DNA of 64,000 nucleotides from CAVYXK01 sp963708245 (GCA_963708245.1 OY970201.1:2852001-2916000); one strand, 5' to 3'. Positions 34,429 to 43,423 are shown, numbered from the stretch's first letter. Translations and numbers: made by a program. Notes: generated from the sequence alone by a model not told the origin.

Positions 34429-36093
34429 CTACGCAAGCTCGATGCTGCCGACGTCAACGTACCAGACAGGATTGGTTGCCAGCGACTTTATCACGTCCTT
34501 CCGATAGCCGACCTGGATGTTCGCTTCGAACAACCACGCGAACGGCCCCACCTGGTTCATCAACCGCTGCGCCTCGTAGCAGATCTGCTGCTGCTGGGCG
34601 GGATCGAGCGTCACCATCGCCTGCTTGGCAAGGTCCGAGATTTTCTTAGCATCGGGTGAGAAGTCGGGAGTCCAGCCCTGACGCGGTCCCGCCACGTGGC
34701 CGCCGGGCGCGAACACGGGCAGGAAATCGGTCCATCCGATATAGTCGGCACCCCAGAAATGGATGGCGGCATCGAGCTTTCCCGCGCGGAAATCGGTTAG
34801 CTCCTGCGTCGAGGGAACCGGCCTTAGGTTTGCGGTGATGCCGATCGCGGACAGATCCTCCTGGACCTTCGCAGCAATCAGGCTGGCCGCAATGTTCTGG
34901 AACAGTTGCTCGGACGCATAGGTCAGGTCGAAGGCAAATCCATTTGCATAACCTGCCGCCGCCAGGGCAGCCTTGGCGCGCGCCGGATCGGTCTTGATCC
35001 GCTCCGCGACCGGAAGCGCATTCGGCAGCCCAGGCGGAATGCAGGACGCGATGAACTGGCCGCCGCCCAGGTAGATCTTCGCCATACCGTCATAGTCGAT
35101 TGCGTATTTGATCGCCTCCCAGGTCTTCGGATTCTTGAGCGCCGGATTGCGGCTGACGTGCCAGCCGAGCCAGGGAAAGCCCAACGACGGGATATTCAGG
35201 ACTTCGATATTCGCGTTCTTCTGCACCTCAGACGCCAGGTCGGGCGTCAGGTTCGCCGCGATATGTGCATCGCCGCGCACCAGCAGATCGCGCTGCACGT
35301 CGGGGTCCTTGACGAACTTGAACACGATCCGCTCGAACGGTGGCTTTCGGCCCCAGTAATACGGATTGCGCGACACCGTGAGCTGCGCGCCATGCTCCCA
35401 GGCGTCCAACACAAACGGCCCGCTTCCCGCACTGTGCTGGTCGAGCCAGGCGCGTGCGGTATCGGTGGTCGCCGCGTTGGTGGCGTCGGTGCCGCCATGC
35501 GCCTTCAGCATCGCGGCGCTGGCGATAGAAAGGAACGGCGAGGTCAGCAGAAACAGCCAGTCAACGTTGAGAGACGTAAGCTTGATCGTGACCTCGTTCG
35601 GTCCGCTTTTTTCCACGGACTGCACGCCGTCCTGGAACCAGGATGCGGGTCCCTTGAGGTATTTCTGACGTTTCAGAGAGAACACCACGTCCTCGGGCGT
35701 CGCCAGCGTGCCGTCGGAGAATTTGATGTTGGGATTGAGCTGGAACACGTAAGTCAGGCCGTCGGCGCTGACATCCCACTTGGTGGCGAAGTCCGACGTG
35801 ACCTTGCTGAAGTCGGAGCCCGGGAATGTCAGGAGCTGGTCATAGACGCCGCGCAGGAAGATCGGCACAGTCAGTTCGTTCGCACCTTGCGGATCAAGGG
35901 TGCGCGTATCGCCTTCCTGGATGGCGACCACCAGCGTGGAGAGCTGCTTCGTCTGAGCACTGGCCGGTGACGAGAGAGCCGCCGTCATCAGACTGGGTAA
36001 GGCGGCGCCTACTGCGGCCTGCTGCAATAGCCCGCGGCGGGAGATAGGCAAGGTGACGTGCGGGTGATCGGGTGTTTCGTTTTGGCCGTTCAT
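34429..36093 (-). CDS. dppA: ABC transporter substrate-binding protein, peptide/nickel family (DppA type), Tat signal
   Basis: 554 residues. The N-terminus has a twin-arginine signal (ISRRGLLQQAAVGAALPSL, cleavage near PASAQ). The SBP_bac_5 body includes TLDPQGANELTVPIFLRGVY, LNPNIKFSDGTLATPEDVVFSLKR, GSGPFVLDAWEHGAQLTVSRNPYYWG and DLTYASEQLFQNIAASLIAAKVQEDLSAIGI. It binds a peptide-like ligand or metal chelate in the periplasm and delivers it to DppBC. Start ATG 36093 follows GGGAGAG. Confidence 0.95.
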   Translation of the reverse strand: MNGQNETPDHPHVTLPISRRGLLQQAAVGAALPSLMTAALSSPASAQTKQLSTLVVAIQEGDTRTLDPQGANELTVPIFLRGVYDQLLTFPGSDFSKVTSDFATKWDVSADGLTYVFQLNPNIKFSDGTLATPEDVVFSLKRQKYLKGPASWFQDGVQSVEKSGPNEVTIKLTSLNVDWLFLLTSPFLSIASAAMLKAHGGTDATNAATTDTARAWLDQHSAGSGPFVLDAWEHGAQLTVSRNPYYWGRKPPFERIVFKFVKDPDVQRDLLVRGDAHIAANLTPDLASEVQKNANIEVLNIPSLGFPWLGWHVSRNPALKNPKTWEAIKYAIDYDGMAKIYLGGGQFIASCIPPGLPNALPVAERIKTDPARAKAALAAAGYANGFAFDLTYASEQLFQNIAASLIAAKVQEDLSAIGITANLRPVPSTQELTDFRAGKLDAAIHFWGADYIGWTDFLPVFAPGGHVAGPRQGWTPDFSPDAKKISDLAKQAMVTLDPAQQQQICYEAQRLMNQVGPFAWLFEANIQVGYRKDVIKSLATNPVWYVDVGSIELA

Positions 36094-36219
36094 GGTTGCT
36101 CTCCCTGGTTCTCCCGGGGCTTTTGCCGGGGTGGACGCCTGCCGGTGTGGGTGGGGCGGGTCTGTGGTGGTTCTCGGCGCTGGTCGCCTCGGTATCCTAA
36201 ACTGAGTTCAAAATTAGAT

Positions 36220-36882
36220 TCAAGGAGTCGCGTAGGACCGAAATTCGGGGTGAGAACGGATCATGCCGGCCACGCCGGCCACTGAGCCGACTAGCAGATC
36301 CCCGAGCGTCGTTGTTTGACGCGCCACGATCGGCTTGCGGAACAGCACCCACGTGCAATACCCGACGAGCAGCACGCCGATCACCCGCTCGTAAAGGCCC
36401 GGATTGGCATGGGTCAGCAGGAACACGCCGAGCGGCACCCCGATCAGCCCGCCGAGCAGGAACGGTCGGAGCGACGGCCAGTGCACAGCACGCCGCACCG
36501 CCCATACTCCCATCGTCTGGTTGGCGATGCTGCAGGCCATCATGAGCCGCACGATCTGGACCGGCCCGTTCATGAGGTGAAACAGCAGCGCGCCGCAGAT
36601 GCCGGAGAACGCGAAGCCGGCGATCCCGCTGGTTAGAGCGGCGACGAAGATCGCCAGCGCTACGACCACGCTCCCGTTGACCAGACCGTACTGGCGCAAC
36701 GTTTCGCAATAGAAAGCGACGAGCCCTGCGCCAGCAAGTGCGAGCAGAACCAATCCGAAGCGGCCACGCGGGTCGAACGCCGCCAGGATACGGCGCGGCA
36801 CGCTCGGATCAGCACGGGCAGGTGCTACCGTGGCCGACCCAGCCGTGACAACACCAGAAATCGATGTGATGATGGATGGCAT
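36220..36882 (-). CDS. TauE/SafE-type membrane exporter, C-terminally shortened
   Basis: 220 residues with about six membrane segments (LVLLALAGAGLVAFYCETL, VVVALAIFVAALTSGIAGFAFSGICGALLFH, FLLGGLIGVPLGVFLLTHA). This is the TauE/SafE family of sulfonate/sulfite-type anion exporters. Family members usually run about 40-70 residues longer; here the second repeat begins (GDLLVGSVAGVAG) and then turns into MIRSHPEFRSYATP and stops. I read this as a truncation by rearrangement next to the dpp operon, so it may be non-functional. Confidence 0.75.
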   Translation of the reverse strand: MPSIITSISGVVTAGSATVAPARADPSVPRRILAAFDPRGRFGLVLLALAGAGLVAFYCETLRQYGLVNGSVVVALAIFVAALTSGIAGFAFSGICGALLFHLMNGPVQIVRLMMACSIANQTMGVWAVRRAVHWPSLRPFLLGGLIGVPLGVFLLTHANPGLYERVIGVLLVGYCTWVLFRKPIVARQTTTLGDLLVGSVAGVAGMIRSHPEFRSYATP

Positions 36883-37007
36883 CGCGAGACCCCCTCAGTT
36901 CGCGGCGGTGGTGCGCAGTAGGGCATTCCGACGGGTCGCGCTGTGAGGAAGGTCACTCTGACATCGCTCGGCTTCCCGTGTCGGCTCAGGTCGCAGGTTG
37001 GCAATTG

Positions 37008-37176
37008 CCGTGCGTGTGGGAGCTCCGCGCCGCTGTCAGTCTAGCCCGCATTGGCGCGACCAAGGAAAACGCTCCGAGGCGTGCGATCTTCTCATGCCGT
37101 CTACGGCTGGTTCACGGAGGGGTGCGACACCGGCGATCTGAAGGAGGCGAAGGTGCTGCTGGTGGCGTTGGCGTGA
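37008..37176 (+). pseudogene. 3' relic of a cyclase/ATPase-TPR protein
   Basis: VWELRAAVSLARI followed, after a frameshift, by VYGWFTEGCDTGDLKEAKVL-LVALA and TGA at 37174-37176. This is the typical C-terminus of large adenylate-cyclase/predicted-ATPase proteins (ELRAAxSLARLxxxQG... PVYGWFTEGFDTxDLKEAKxLL). Only the last 50 or so codons remain. Confidence 0.7.
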
Positions 37177-37238
37177 AACGCGAGTTCATGTCGCCTTCCT
37201 ATCGACCACTGCAGTTTGCTCAAACCTTCATTGTGCAG

Positions 37239-37811
37239 TCAGCGTGAACGTGCGCCAGGGCGCAACGCGTCGATGCCGAGACTCCGGCCCGGCGGGTCGA
37301 TGAAGAACAAGAACTGAATGACGACCAGAAAGAAATAGGTCCACGGCCACTCGCCCGGCGCCGAATAGAGCCCCAGCCACAGATTGAGCCCCATCAACAC
37401 CCCAAGCAGCGCCCCCCAGCGCGTCAGCAGCCCGAGGATCAGCGAAACACCGATGCTTACCTCGATCGCATAAACCAGCGGCCCGAAGATCGCGATGTTC
37501 GGAATGACGATGTTGCCAACCAACCAGGCCTGCAGCGGAATGGCGGCATGGTCCACCTGCTGCTTCATCCAGTAGAGCAGGCCGGCGTAGTTGGGCGGCA
37601 CCTTCCACAACGACTGCTGCCACCACATCGAGCCGATCAGCAGGCGGGTGATCCAGACTGCCGCATGACGCGGCGTCCGCTGCGCGGGGTCGCGCGCCCA
37701 GGCTAGCAGCGCGATCAGCACGCTGCCCACCAGCAGCACCCAGAACACCACGGTCAGTACGCCAGGCTTGGTCAGGAAGCCGATGACGTCGTGCAGCGGG
37801 TTGGGACGCAT
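37239..37811 (-). CDS. DoxX family membrane protein
   Basis: 190 residues with four to five membrane segments (VLTVVFWVLLVGSVLIALLA, ITRLLIGSMWWQQSLWKVPP, NIAIFGPLVYAIEVSIGVSLILG, YFFLVVIQFLFFIDPPGRSLGIDA). It resembles the DoxX/TQO small-subunit group, which is associated with membrane redox proteins; the reaction here is unknown. It follows the nucleoside phosphorylase gene by 16 bp, so they probably share a transcript. Confidence 0.85.
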   Translation of the reverse strand: MRPNPLHDVIGFLTKPGVLTVVFWVLLVGSVLIALLAWARDPAQRTPRHAAVWITRLLIGSMWWQQSLWKVPPNYAGLLYWMKQQVDHAAIPLQAWLVGNIVIPNIAIFGPLVYAIEVSIGVSLILGLLTRWGALLGVLMGLNLWLGLYSAPGEWPWTYFFLVVIQFLFFIDPPGRSLGIDALRPGARSR

Positions 37812-37827
37812 TCTGCTCGGCCCTCGT

Positions 37828-38640
37828 TCAGCTTTTCGATCGACGCCAGGCTTGCGCGGTCAGCGCCAGCAAGCGCAACGCCTCGGCGGCGCCGTCCGCC
37901 TCGCCCTTCTCGAAATCGCCCTCCACTTGCGCAAGCTGATTGGTCACGTGCGCAAAGCATACCACGTCGCGGCGGCGCGCCGTTGCGAAGGCATAGAGCG
38001 CTGCCGCTTCCATCTCCACCGCGAGGGCGCCGGCGGCGCGGGCACGGGCGATCGCCGCCTCGGTTTCGCGGAACGGAGCGTCCGTGGTCCAGACAGCGCC
38101 GCGCACGACCGGCGGCCGCATCGCGCCGAGCGCAGCCTCGATCGACGCCAGCAGGTGTGCCGGTGCGGCAGCGAACGGTGCGGGAGGAAGGTAGTGGATA
38201 CTGGTGCCCTCGTCGCGCAGCGCGCGGTCAATCAGCACGAAATACGGCGGCGGGCCGGCGGCAGCAATCTGGCCGGCCGAGGTGATGCTGATCAGCAGCC
38301 GGCAGCCAGCGGCAAAGAGCTCTTCAGCGATCAGTACTGCGAATGGAGCGCCGACCGCGTGCGGGATCGCACCCATCCGCTCGCCGCCAGCGTCGAAGAG
38401 GGTGAGCTCTGTGTGATAGCACGGCCAAGCAGGCTCTTCGGTGGCGCGACCGGTGCGGCGCAGATGGCGGACCAGGTCACCGTCCGGGTCGAGGACGCAA
38501 ATCTCAGGCATCGGCACATCGGGGAGCTGCTTCTGCCGGCGCGCTTCGCGCAGGAGGTTCTCCGGGCGAAAGACGGACGGGGCGGCGTGATCTTTGGCCG
38601 CCAGTATCCAGAGGCCGCTCCCTTCGTCCCGATCCGCCAC
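37828..38640 (-). CDS. nucleoside phosphorylase (PNP/UDP superfamily)
   Basis: 270 residues. Features of PNP_UDP_1 proteins are AVGAPFAVLIAEELFAAGCRLLISITSAGQI (phosphate and base loop), RGAVWTTDAPFRET and GALAVEMEAAALYAFA, where MEAAALY carries the ribose-binding Met-Glu. It should cleave a purine or uridine nucleoside, or a related S-ribosyl compound, with phosphate. The specificity is not readable. Divergent from the flavin oxidase gene at 38785. Confidence 0.87.
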   Translation of the reverse strand: MADRDEGSGLWILAAKDHAAPSVFRPENLLREARRQKQLPDVPMPEICVLDPDGDLVRHLRRTGRATEEPAWPCYHTELTLFDAGGERMGAIPHAVGAPFAVLIAEELFAAGCRLLISITSAGQIAAAGPPPYFVLIDRALRDEGTSIHYLPPAPFAAAPAHLLASIEAALGAMRPPVVRGAVWTTDAPFRETEAAIARARAAGALAVEMEAAALYAFATARRRDVVCFAHVTNQLAQVEGDFEKGEADGAAEALRLLALTAQAWRRSKS

Positions 38641-38784
38641 GCGCGGTTCCCCTTGTCTCGGTTGACAACCTGTAGCACAGCCATATCGAACGCCGCAGGC
38701 GTCGTGGCGGATACCTCTTTGCGCCGGAATGGGGTCCTGCGCCTGTCAGACGCTCGGACCTTATTTTCGTTACAGGCAACTGTG

Positions 38785-40605
38785 GTGAAGCGACGATCCC
38801 TGATTCAGGCTGTGGCCTCACTCCCTATGCTGGCGCGTCCGGCCGTGTCCGGCTCAGCGCGGGCCGCAGCCGCGCCCGCAGGCACCGCCTCTCGCGTCCG
38901 CCCGGCCGACCCTGGATGGCCCTCCGCCGCCGAGTGGGAGGGGCTGCGCCAGAGGGTAGAGGGCCATCTCATCAAGGTGCAGTCGCCGCTCGATGCCTGT
39001 CGGGCCGACCCCGATGGCGAGGCGTGCCGTGCTCTCTTCAAGGAGCTGAAGAACCCCTATTTCATCGGCGACAGCCCCGCCCTGACCCAAACCTGTGGCT
39101 GGGTCGATGCCTGGACCGCGCAGCCGAGCGTCTATGCGGTGGCAGCGAGCAATACCGCGCATGTCGTCGCCGCGGTCAATTTCGCCCGCGAGAAGAATTT
39201 ACGCCTGGTGATCAAGGGCGGCGGCCACTCGTATCTCGGCACCTCCAACGCCGCGGATTCCTTGCTGGTCTGGACCCGCGAGATGAACGATATCACGGTC
39301 CATGACGCGTTCGTGGCGCAGGGTTGCGCCGCAAGCCACGCGCCGCAGCCGGCGGTCACGGTCGGGGCGGGTGCAATCTGGATGCACACCTACGAGGCCG
39401 TGACCACCGGCGCGGGGCGCTACGTGCAGGGTGGCGGCTGCGGCACGGTCGGGGTCGCCGGGCTCGTTCAAGGTGGCGGCTTCGGGACCTACTCGAAGCA
39501 GTTCGGTACTGCCGGCTCTTCGTTGCTGGAGGCGGAGATCGTGACCGCGGATCGGGCGGTGCGCATTGCCAATGCCTGCAACGAACCCGAGTTGTTCTGG
39601 GCGCTCAAAGGGGGTGGGGCCGGCAGTTTCGGCGTGGTCACGCGCCTCACATTGCGGACGTGGGACTTGCCGGACTTCTTCGGCTCGGTTGCAACTACGA
39701 TCCACGCCAAATCAGATGCGGCGTATCGTCGGCTGTTGGGTGGTTTCGTCGCATTCTATGCGGAGAAGCTGTGCAACCCGCACTGGGGCGAGCTGGCCAA
39801 GCTGCTCCCAGGCAACCGGCTGCAGATCGGCATGAATTTCCAGGGCCTCGACAAGGCCCAGGCGACCGCGATCTGGCAGCCGTTTCTGGACTGGGTGGCG
39901 CCGCAGGAAGATCTAACTGCAACGCTGCCGGTGATCGTTGCCGGGCCGGGGCGGCATCGCTGGGATGGCCCCGTCCTCGAGGCCTTCGCGCCGGGGACCG
40001 TCCTGTATGACGACCGTCCCGGCGCCCCGGCGACGAATTTCTTCTGGTCAGCCAATCTCGCCGAGGCCGGACATTTCATCCATGGCTTCGAGTCCCTCTG
40101 GGTACCGGCGACGCTGTTGGAGCCGGCGCAGCGAGAGGCGCTCGCCGACGCGCTGATGGCCGCGAGCCGACATTGGGCCATCGAGTTGCACTTCCAGAAG
40201 GGACTGGCCGGCGCGCCGGCGGAGGTCATCGCCGCGGCCAAGGACACGCCTATGAACCTGGCAGTAACCGAAGCCTTCATGCTGGCGATCATCGCCGGCG
40301 AAGGGCCTCCTGCCTTTCCCGGCTTAGCCGGTCACGCGCCGAATCTTGCTGCCGCGCGGCGCGACGCCGCGCGGATCGGGCGGGCTACTGCTGAACTGCG
40401 GAAGGTAGTGCCGGAGCCCGGCGCCTACGTCGCGGAGAGCAGCTATTTCCAGGGCGACTGGCAGAAGGCCTATTGGGGACCGAATTATCCGCGGTTGCTC
40501 GCGGTCAAGCAGCGATACGATCCCGACGGTCTGTTCTTTGTCCGCCACGGCGTTGGTAGTGAGGAATGGAGCGAGGACGGGTTTACCCGTCTGGCCGGGC
40601 GCTAG
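38785..40605 (+). CDS. BBE-like FAD-linked oxidase, exported
   Basis: 606 residues from GTG 38785. The first 30 have a Tat-like signal (VKRRSLIQAVASLPMLARP). The FAD-binding-4 domain follows with LVIKGGGHSYLGTSNAADSL and GRYVQGGGCGTVGVAGLVQG. The His in GGGHSY and the Cys in GGGCGT match the two covalent FAD attachment residues of berberine-bridge-enzyme-like oxidases. The C-terminal BBE segment (NYPRLLAVKQRYDPDGLFFV) is present. It would oxidise a sugar, alcohol or aromatic compound in the periplasm with O2 or another acceptor. The open frame extends far upstream but overlaps the phosphorylase gene antisense and is not protein-like. Confidence 0.9.
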   Translation: MKRRSLIQAVASLPMLARPAVSGSARAAAAPAGTASRVRPADPGWPSAAEWEGLRQRVEGHLIKVQSPLDACRADPDGEACRALFKELKNPYFIGDSPALTQTCGWVDAWTAQPSVYAVAASNTAHVVAAVNFAREKNLRLVIKGGGHSYLGTSNAADSLLVWTREMNDITVHDAFVAQGCAASHAPQPAVTVGAGAIWMHTYEAVTTGAGRYVQGGGCGTVGVAGLVQGGGFGTYSKQFGTAGSSLLEAEIVTADRAVRIANACNEPELFWALKGGGAGSFGVVTRLTLRTWDLPDFFGSVATTIHAKSDAAYRRLLGGFVAFYAEKLCNPHWGELAKLLPGNRLQIGMNFQGLDKAQATAIWQPFLDWVAPQEDLTATLPVIVAGPGRHRWDGPVLEAFAPGTVLYDDRPGAPATNFFWSANLAEAGHFIHGFESLWVPATLLEPAQREALADALMAASRHWAIELHFQKGLAGAPAEVIAAAKDTPMNLAVTEAFMLAIIAGEGPPAFPGLAGHAPNLAAARRDAARIGRATAELRKVVPEPGAYVAESSYFQGDWQKAYWGPNYPRLLAVKQRYDPDGLFFVRHGVGSEEWSEDGFTRLAGR

Positions 40606-40629
40606 CCCGCTTCCGGCAGGCGACACGCA

Positions 40630-40998
40630 TCACTTGCGTGGCTCGAACAGCTCGATCGCGTTCCCGGAGGGATCTTCGCAGAGAATTTGCCGCCCGCCAG
40701 GCCCGTCCAGCACATCGTTACGGAACACCGTCCCACGTCGGCGCAGTGATTCGACCAGTGCCGGCAGCTCCGCCACTTCGAGCACGAAGCGATTCCATCC
40801 TCCCGGCTCCGGCTTGCGCCCATCTGGCATCGACTTCGACGCCGAGGCCGCGGGACCTGCGACCCATAGGCTGAACCCTTCGCGCTCAAGAATTGCCATT
40901 GCCGGACCGAACTGCTGGCGCAGGGAGAAGCCTAATGCTTCCGTATAGAATGCAACTGCCGCGTTCACGTCATGAACAATGTAGCGAACCGACGCCAT
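40630..40998 (-). CDS. VOC (glyoxalase/dioxygenase) family protein
   Basis: 122 residues forming one VOC unit: VRYIVHDVNAAVAFYTEALGFSL at the N-terminus and FRNDVLDGPGGRQILCEDPSGNAIELFEPRK at the end, where the final Glu is the usual metal ligand. An N-terminal His metal ligand occurs in YIVHDV. Substrate unknown. GGAGGA lies before ATG 40998. It is convergent with the flavin oxidase gene (24 bp). Confidence 0.9.
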   Translation of the reverse strand: MASVRYIVHDVNAAVAFYTEALGFSLRQQFGPAMAILEREGFSLWVAGPAASASKSMPDGRKPEPGGWNRFVLEVAELPALVESLRRRGTVFRNDVLDGPGGRQILCEDPSGNAIELFEPRK

Positions 40999-41210
40999 GG
41001 TATCCTCCTGTCAGCGGTCCGTGAGACTGACCGATACCCTTATCGCCCCTCGGCGCGCTGAGAGGCAAGCTGTCACCACGCGGCGGATACTGGTTACAGG
41101 GGCACCGGGTTGCAGCAGCTTGGCCTGCTCCGACAGCCCTATACCGACATAGTCGAGGCCGATCATCCGGTACCGCGAACTGATGCTCTCGGGTGCCCGC
41201 AGCTACCCCG

Positions 41211-41225
41211 GATCAAATCCGGAGA
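41211..41225. repeat. CCGGAT-CAA-ATCCGG palindrome
   Basis: Perfect 6-bp arms; related to the hairpin at 10448-10466. Confidence 0.5.
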
Positions 41226-41249
41226 GCCATCGCGACATGCTGCGGCTGA

Positions 41250-41800
41250 TCAAGCACGACGAGCCCGTTCGGCTTGATAAAGCGCCCATTCCTCCTCGAA
41301 CGCCCTGGCAACAGACGGGCGCTCACGCATGCGCCGGACATACGACTGCAACACCGGCCATTGCCCAAGGTCGATCCCTGCTGGCGCCGACCAATTGTTC
41401 AGCACTGTGGTCAGATAGGCATCGGCAGCACTGAAACCGTCCAGCAAATACTGCCGACGTCGAGCCTGGCGCTAAGATAACCGAAACGCGCCGGCATCTT
41501 CTGACGCGCGAACTCCTTGGCGCCATCCGGGCTGCCGGGCGTGAGCAAAGCCGTGAACACCGCCTTGTGCAGCTCGGTGCCGATAAACGACAGCCATTGC
41601 TGCAAACGGCAGCGGGGCATTCCGTTCGTCGGTGCAAGCCCGGCTTCTGGATAGTGGTCAGCGACGTATTGCAGAATCGCCTGGTTCTCCGTCAACAACT
41701 CGCCCGTATCAGTCCGAAGCACCGGCACCTGGCCGAGCGGGTTGATCGTGTAGAAATCCACGCCATCCCGTGTGCGCTTGGTTTTGGCGTCGACCTCAAT
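41250..41800 (-). pseudogene. glutathione S-transferase (beta-like), truncated and frameshifted
   Basis: Residues from about position 25 of a GST onward are visible: FIEVDAKTKRTRDGVDFYTI, NPLGQVPVLRTDTGELLTE, NQAILQYVADHYPE, then SFIGTELHKAVFTALLTPGS. Near 41456 one missing base shifts the frame; the C-terminal domain continues as YLLDGFSAADAYLTTVLNNW to QAERARRA and a stop at 41250. The first 25 or so residues, including the thiol-activating residue, are absent: before 41800 the DNA belongs to a TetR fragment on the other strand. The gene cannot give a functional enzyme. Confidence 0.82.
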
Positions 41801-42085
41801 AAACCGGGCATCGCCCTCTGCCTCATAACGAGCGAGGCGGTCGAGAACCCTGATGTACGAGCCTCCCTACGCGACGCGTTGCGCGAGTTCGACACAGCGT
41901 TCGAGGGGCGGTTTCGCCTCGCGCGCGAGCAGGGGGAGTTATCCCAGAAGGCTGATCCGGTCGCTCTGGCCAAGCTTGCGTCTGCTATCCTCCACACGCT
42001 CGCAATTCGCTCCCGGGCCGGTGACCCGAGGGCGACGCTGGAGACAACTGCGACTGCGGGAGTGGACCTGATCTGTCGCGCTTAG
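41801..42085 (+). pseudogene. TetR-family regulator, C-terminal fragment
   Basis: The frame from about 41801 reads ALCLITSEAVENPDVRASLR, EFDTAFEGRFRLAREQGELS, DPVALAKLASAILHTLAIRS and TATAGVDLICRA. This is the ligand-binding C-terminus of a TetR repressor. The HTH and early helices are missing. The break coincides with the break in the GST gene on the opposite strand. Confidence 0.72.
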
Positions 42086-42096
42086 TGGTGTATGGG

Positions 42097-43083
42097 TCAG
42101 CCGCCGGTTACGCTCATGTGGCGGGCGAGGGCGGGGCGGTCGTGGCGGCGGTCGATAATGAAATCGTGCCCCTTTGGTTTACGGCTGATCGCCTCCAAGA
42201 TGGCGGCATCAAGCTCGGCGTCGGACGCGCCGGCGCGCAGCACGCTGCGGAGATCCGCCTGATCGTCCTGTCCCAGGCACATGTAAAGCGTGCCGGTGCA
42301 CGTCAGCCGGACCCGGTTGCAGCTCTCACAGAAATTGTGGGTCATCGGCGTGATGAAGCCGATCCGCCTCCCGGTCTCGGTCACCGTGAAGTAGCGTGCC
42401 GGTCCGCCGGTGCGGTAGTCGGTCTCCTGCAGCGTCCAACGCAGGCGGAGCCTTGCCCGCACGACCGATAGCGGCAGGTACTGTTCCGTCCGGTCGCCGG
42501 TGATCTCACCCATCGGCATGGTCTCGATCAGGCAGAGATCGAAGCCGTGGTCGCCGCACCAGGCAATCAGGTCGCCGAACTCGTCCTCGTTCACGCCCTT
42601 CATCGCCACGGCATTTATCTTCACCGCCAGCCCTGCTGCCTTCGCCGCGAATATCCCGTCCAGCGTCTGTTGGATCCGGCCGCGCCGAGTAATCGCGGCG
42701 AACCGTTCCGGGTCGAGCGTGTCGAGTGACACGTTCACCCGACGCACTCCCGCTGCGCGCAGACCCTCGGCATGCTGCGCGAGCTGGGTCCCGTTCGTGG
42801 TGACGGTCAACTCGTCCAGCCCATGGCCAAGCCGGGCACCGAGGCTCTCGAAAAGCCGCATCACGTCGCGCCGGACCAGCGGCTCGCCACCGGTCAGACG
42901 GATCTTGCGCGTGCCGAGCCGGATGAAGGCGCCGGAGATGCGATCCAGCTCCTCCAGCGTCAATACCTCGCGCTTGGGCAGGAAGGTCATATCCTCCGCC
43001 ATGCAATAGACACAACGGAGGTCACACCGGTCGGTGACCGACACGCGAAGGTAGGTAATCGATCGGCCGAACGGGTCGATCAT
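42097..43083 (-). CDS. moaA: GTP 3',8-cyclase (molybdenum cofactor biosynthesis protein A)
   Basis: 328 residues. The radical-SAM cluster motif CDLRCVYC near residue 20, TGGEPLVRRD, and the C-terminal cluster motif CESCNRVRLTCTGTLYMC that binds a second [4Fe-4S]. It rearranges GTP to 3',8-cyclo-7,8-dihydroGTP in the first step of Mo cofactor synthesis. No other moa gene is adjacent. ATG 43083 precedes IDPFGRSITYLRVSVTDRCD, the normal beginning. Confidence 0.97.
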   Translation of the reverse strand: MIDPFGRSITYLRVSVTDRCDLRCVYCMAEDMTFLPKREVLTLEELDRISGAFIRLGTRKIRLTGGEPLVRRDVMRLFESLGARLGHGLDELTVTTNGTQLAQHAEGLRAAGVRRVNVSLDTLDPERFAAITRRGRIQQTLDGIFAAKAAGLAVKINAVAMKGVNEDEFGDLIAWCGDHGFDLCLIETMPMGEITGDRTEQYLPLSVVRARLRLRWTLQETDYRTGGPARYFTVTETGRRIGFITPMTHNFCESCNRVRLTCTGTLYMCLGQDDQADLRSVLRAGASDAELDAAILEAISRKPKGHDFIIDRRHDRPALARHMSVTGG

Positions 43084-43159
43084 TCAGGGCAGTCCAATCC
43101 GACGCATGAAACGTCACTTGCGCCGTTCCGCCCCACAGTTCAAGGCGTGGCGAACCGCT

Positions 43160-43354
43160 TCAGTCGGCCATGTCCGGGTCGCACGGCTCGAGCGGCACCA
43201 CCCGGACGTTCACCAGAACTTTGCCGGCATGCTCGAAATTCACGGTGACACGCTCGCCGATCGCCGATTGCACCTGGCCGACGCCCCAATCTGGACGGCC
43301 GGGATGGCGGACCCACTGCCCCGGCTCGACTCCAGGGAGTGATCCAGGCGTCAT
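43160..43354 (-). CDS. DUF3553 family protein
   Basis: 64 residues with the DUF3553 core GQWVRHPGRPDWGVGQVQSAI-GERVTVNFEHAGKVLVN. The fold resembles the C-terminal RNA-polymerase-interacting Tudor-like domain of UvrD/PcrA helicases; as a stand-alone protein it is common in alphaproteobacteria and its role is unknown. It lies upstream of moaA on the same strand and is divergent from the chpT-like gene. Confidence 0.88.
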   Translation of the reverse strand: MTPGSLPGVEPGQWVRHPGRPDWGVGQVQSAIGERVTVNFEHAGKVLVNVRVVPLEPCDPDMAD

Positions 43355-43395
43355 GGCCGCATCCGCGCATCTGGTTGTATGTTGCCTGGTCGTAA

Positions 43396-43416
43396 GAAAA
43401 AGTTATCGACTTTTTC
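43396..43416. promoter_or_regulatory. perfect palindrome in the DUF3553/chpT divergent region
   Basis: GAAAAAGT-TATCG-ACTTTTTC, 8-bp arms and 5-nt loop. It ends eight bases before a TTAACCAT motif. It could be a repressor operator or a hairpin. Confidence 0.5.
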
Positions 43417-43423
43417 AGAGAAA

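Noticed and set aside
37768..38784. Long upstream extension of the flavin oxidase frame
   Set aside because: It is antisense to the nucleoside phosphorylase and DoxX genes, rich in Arg/Gly and without homology; GTG 38785 with a signal peptide is the real start.
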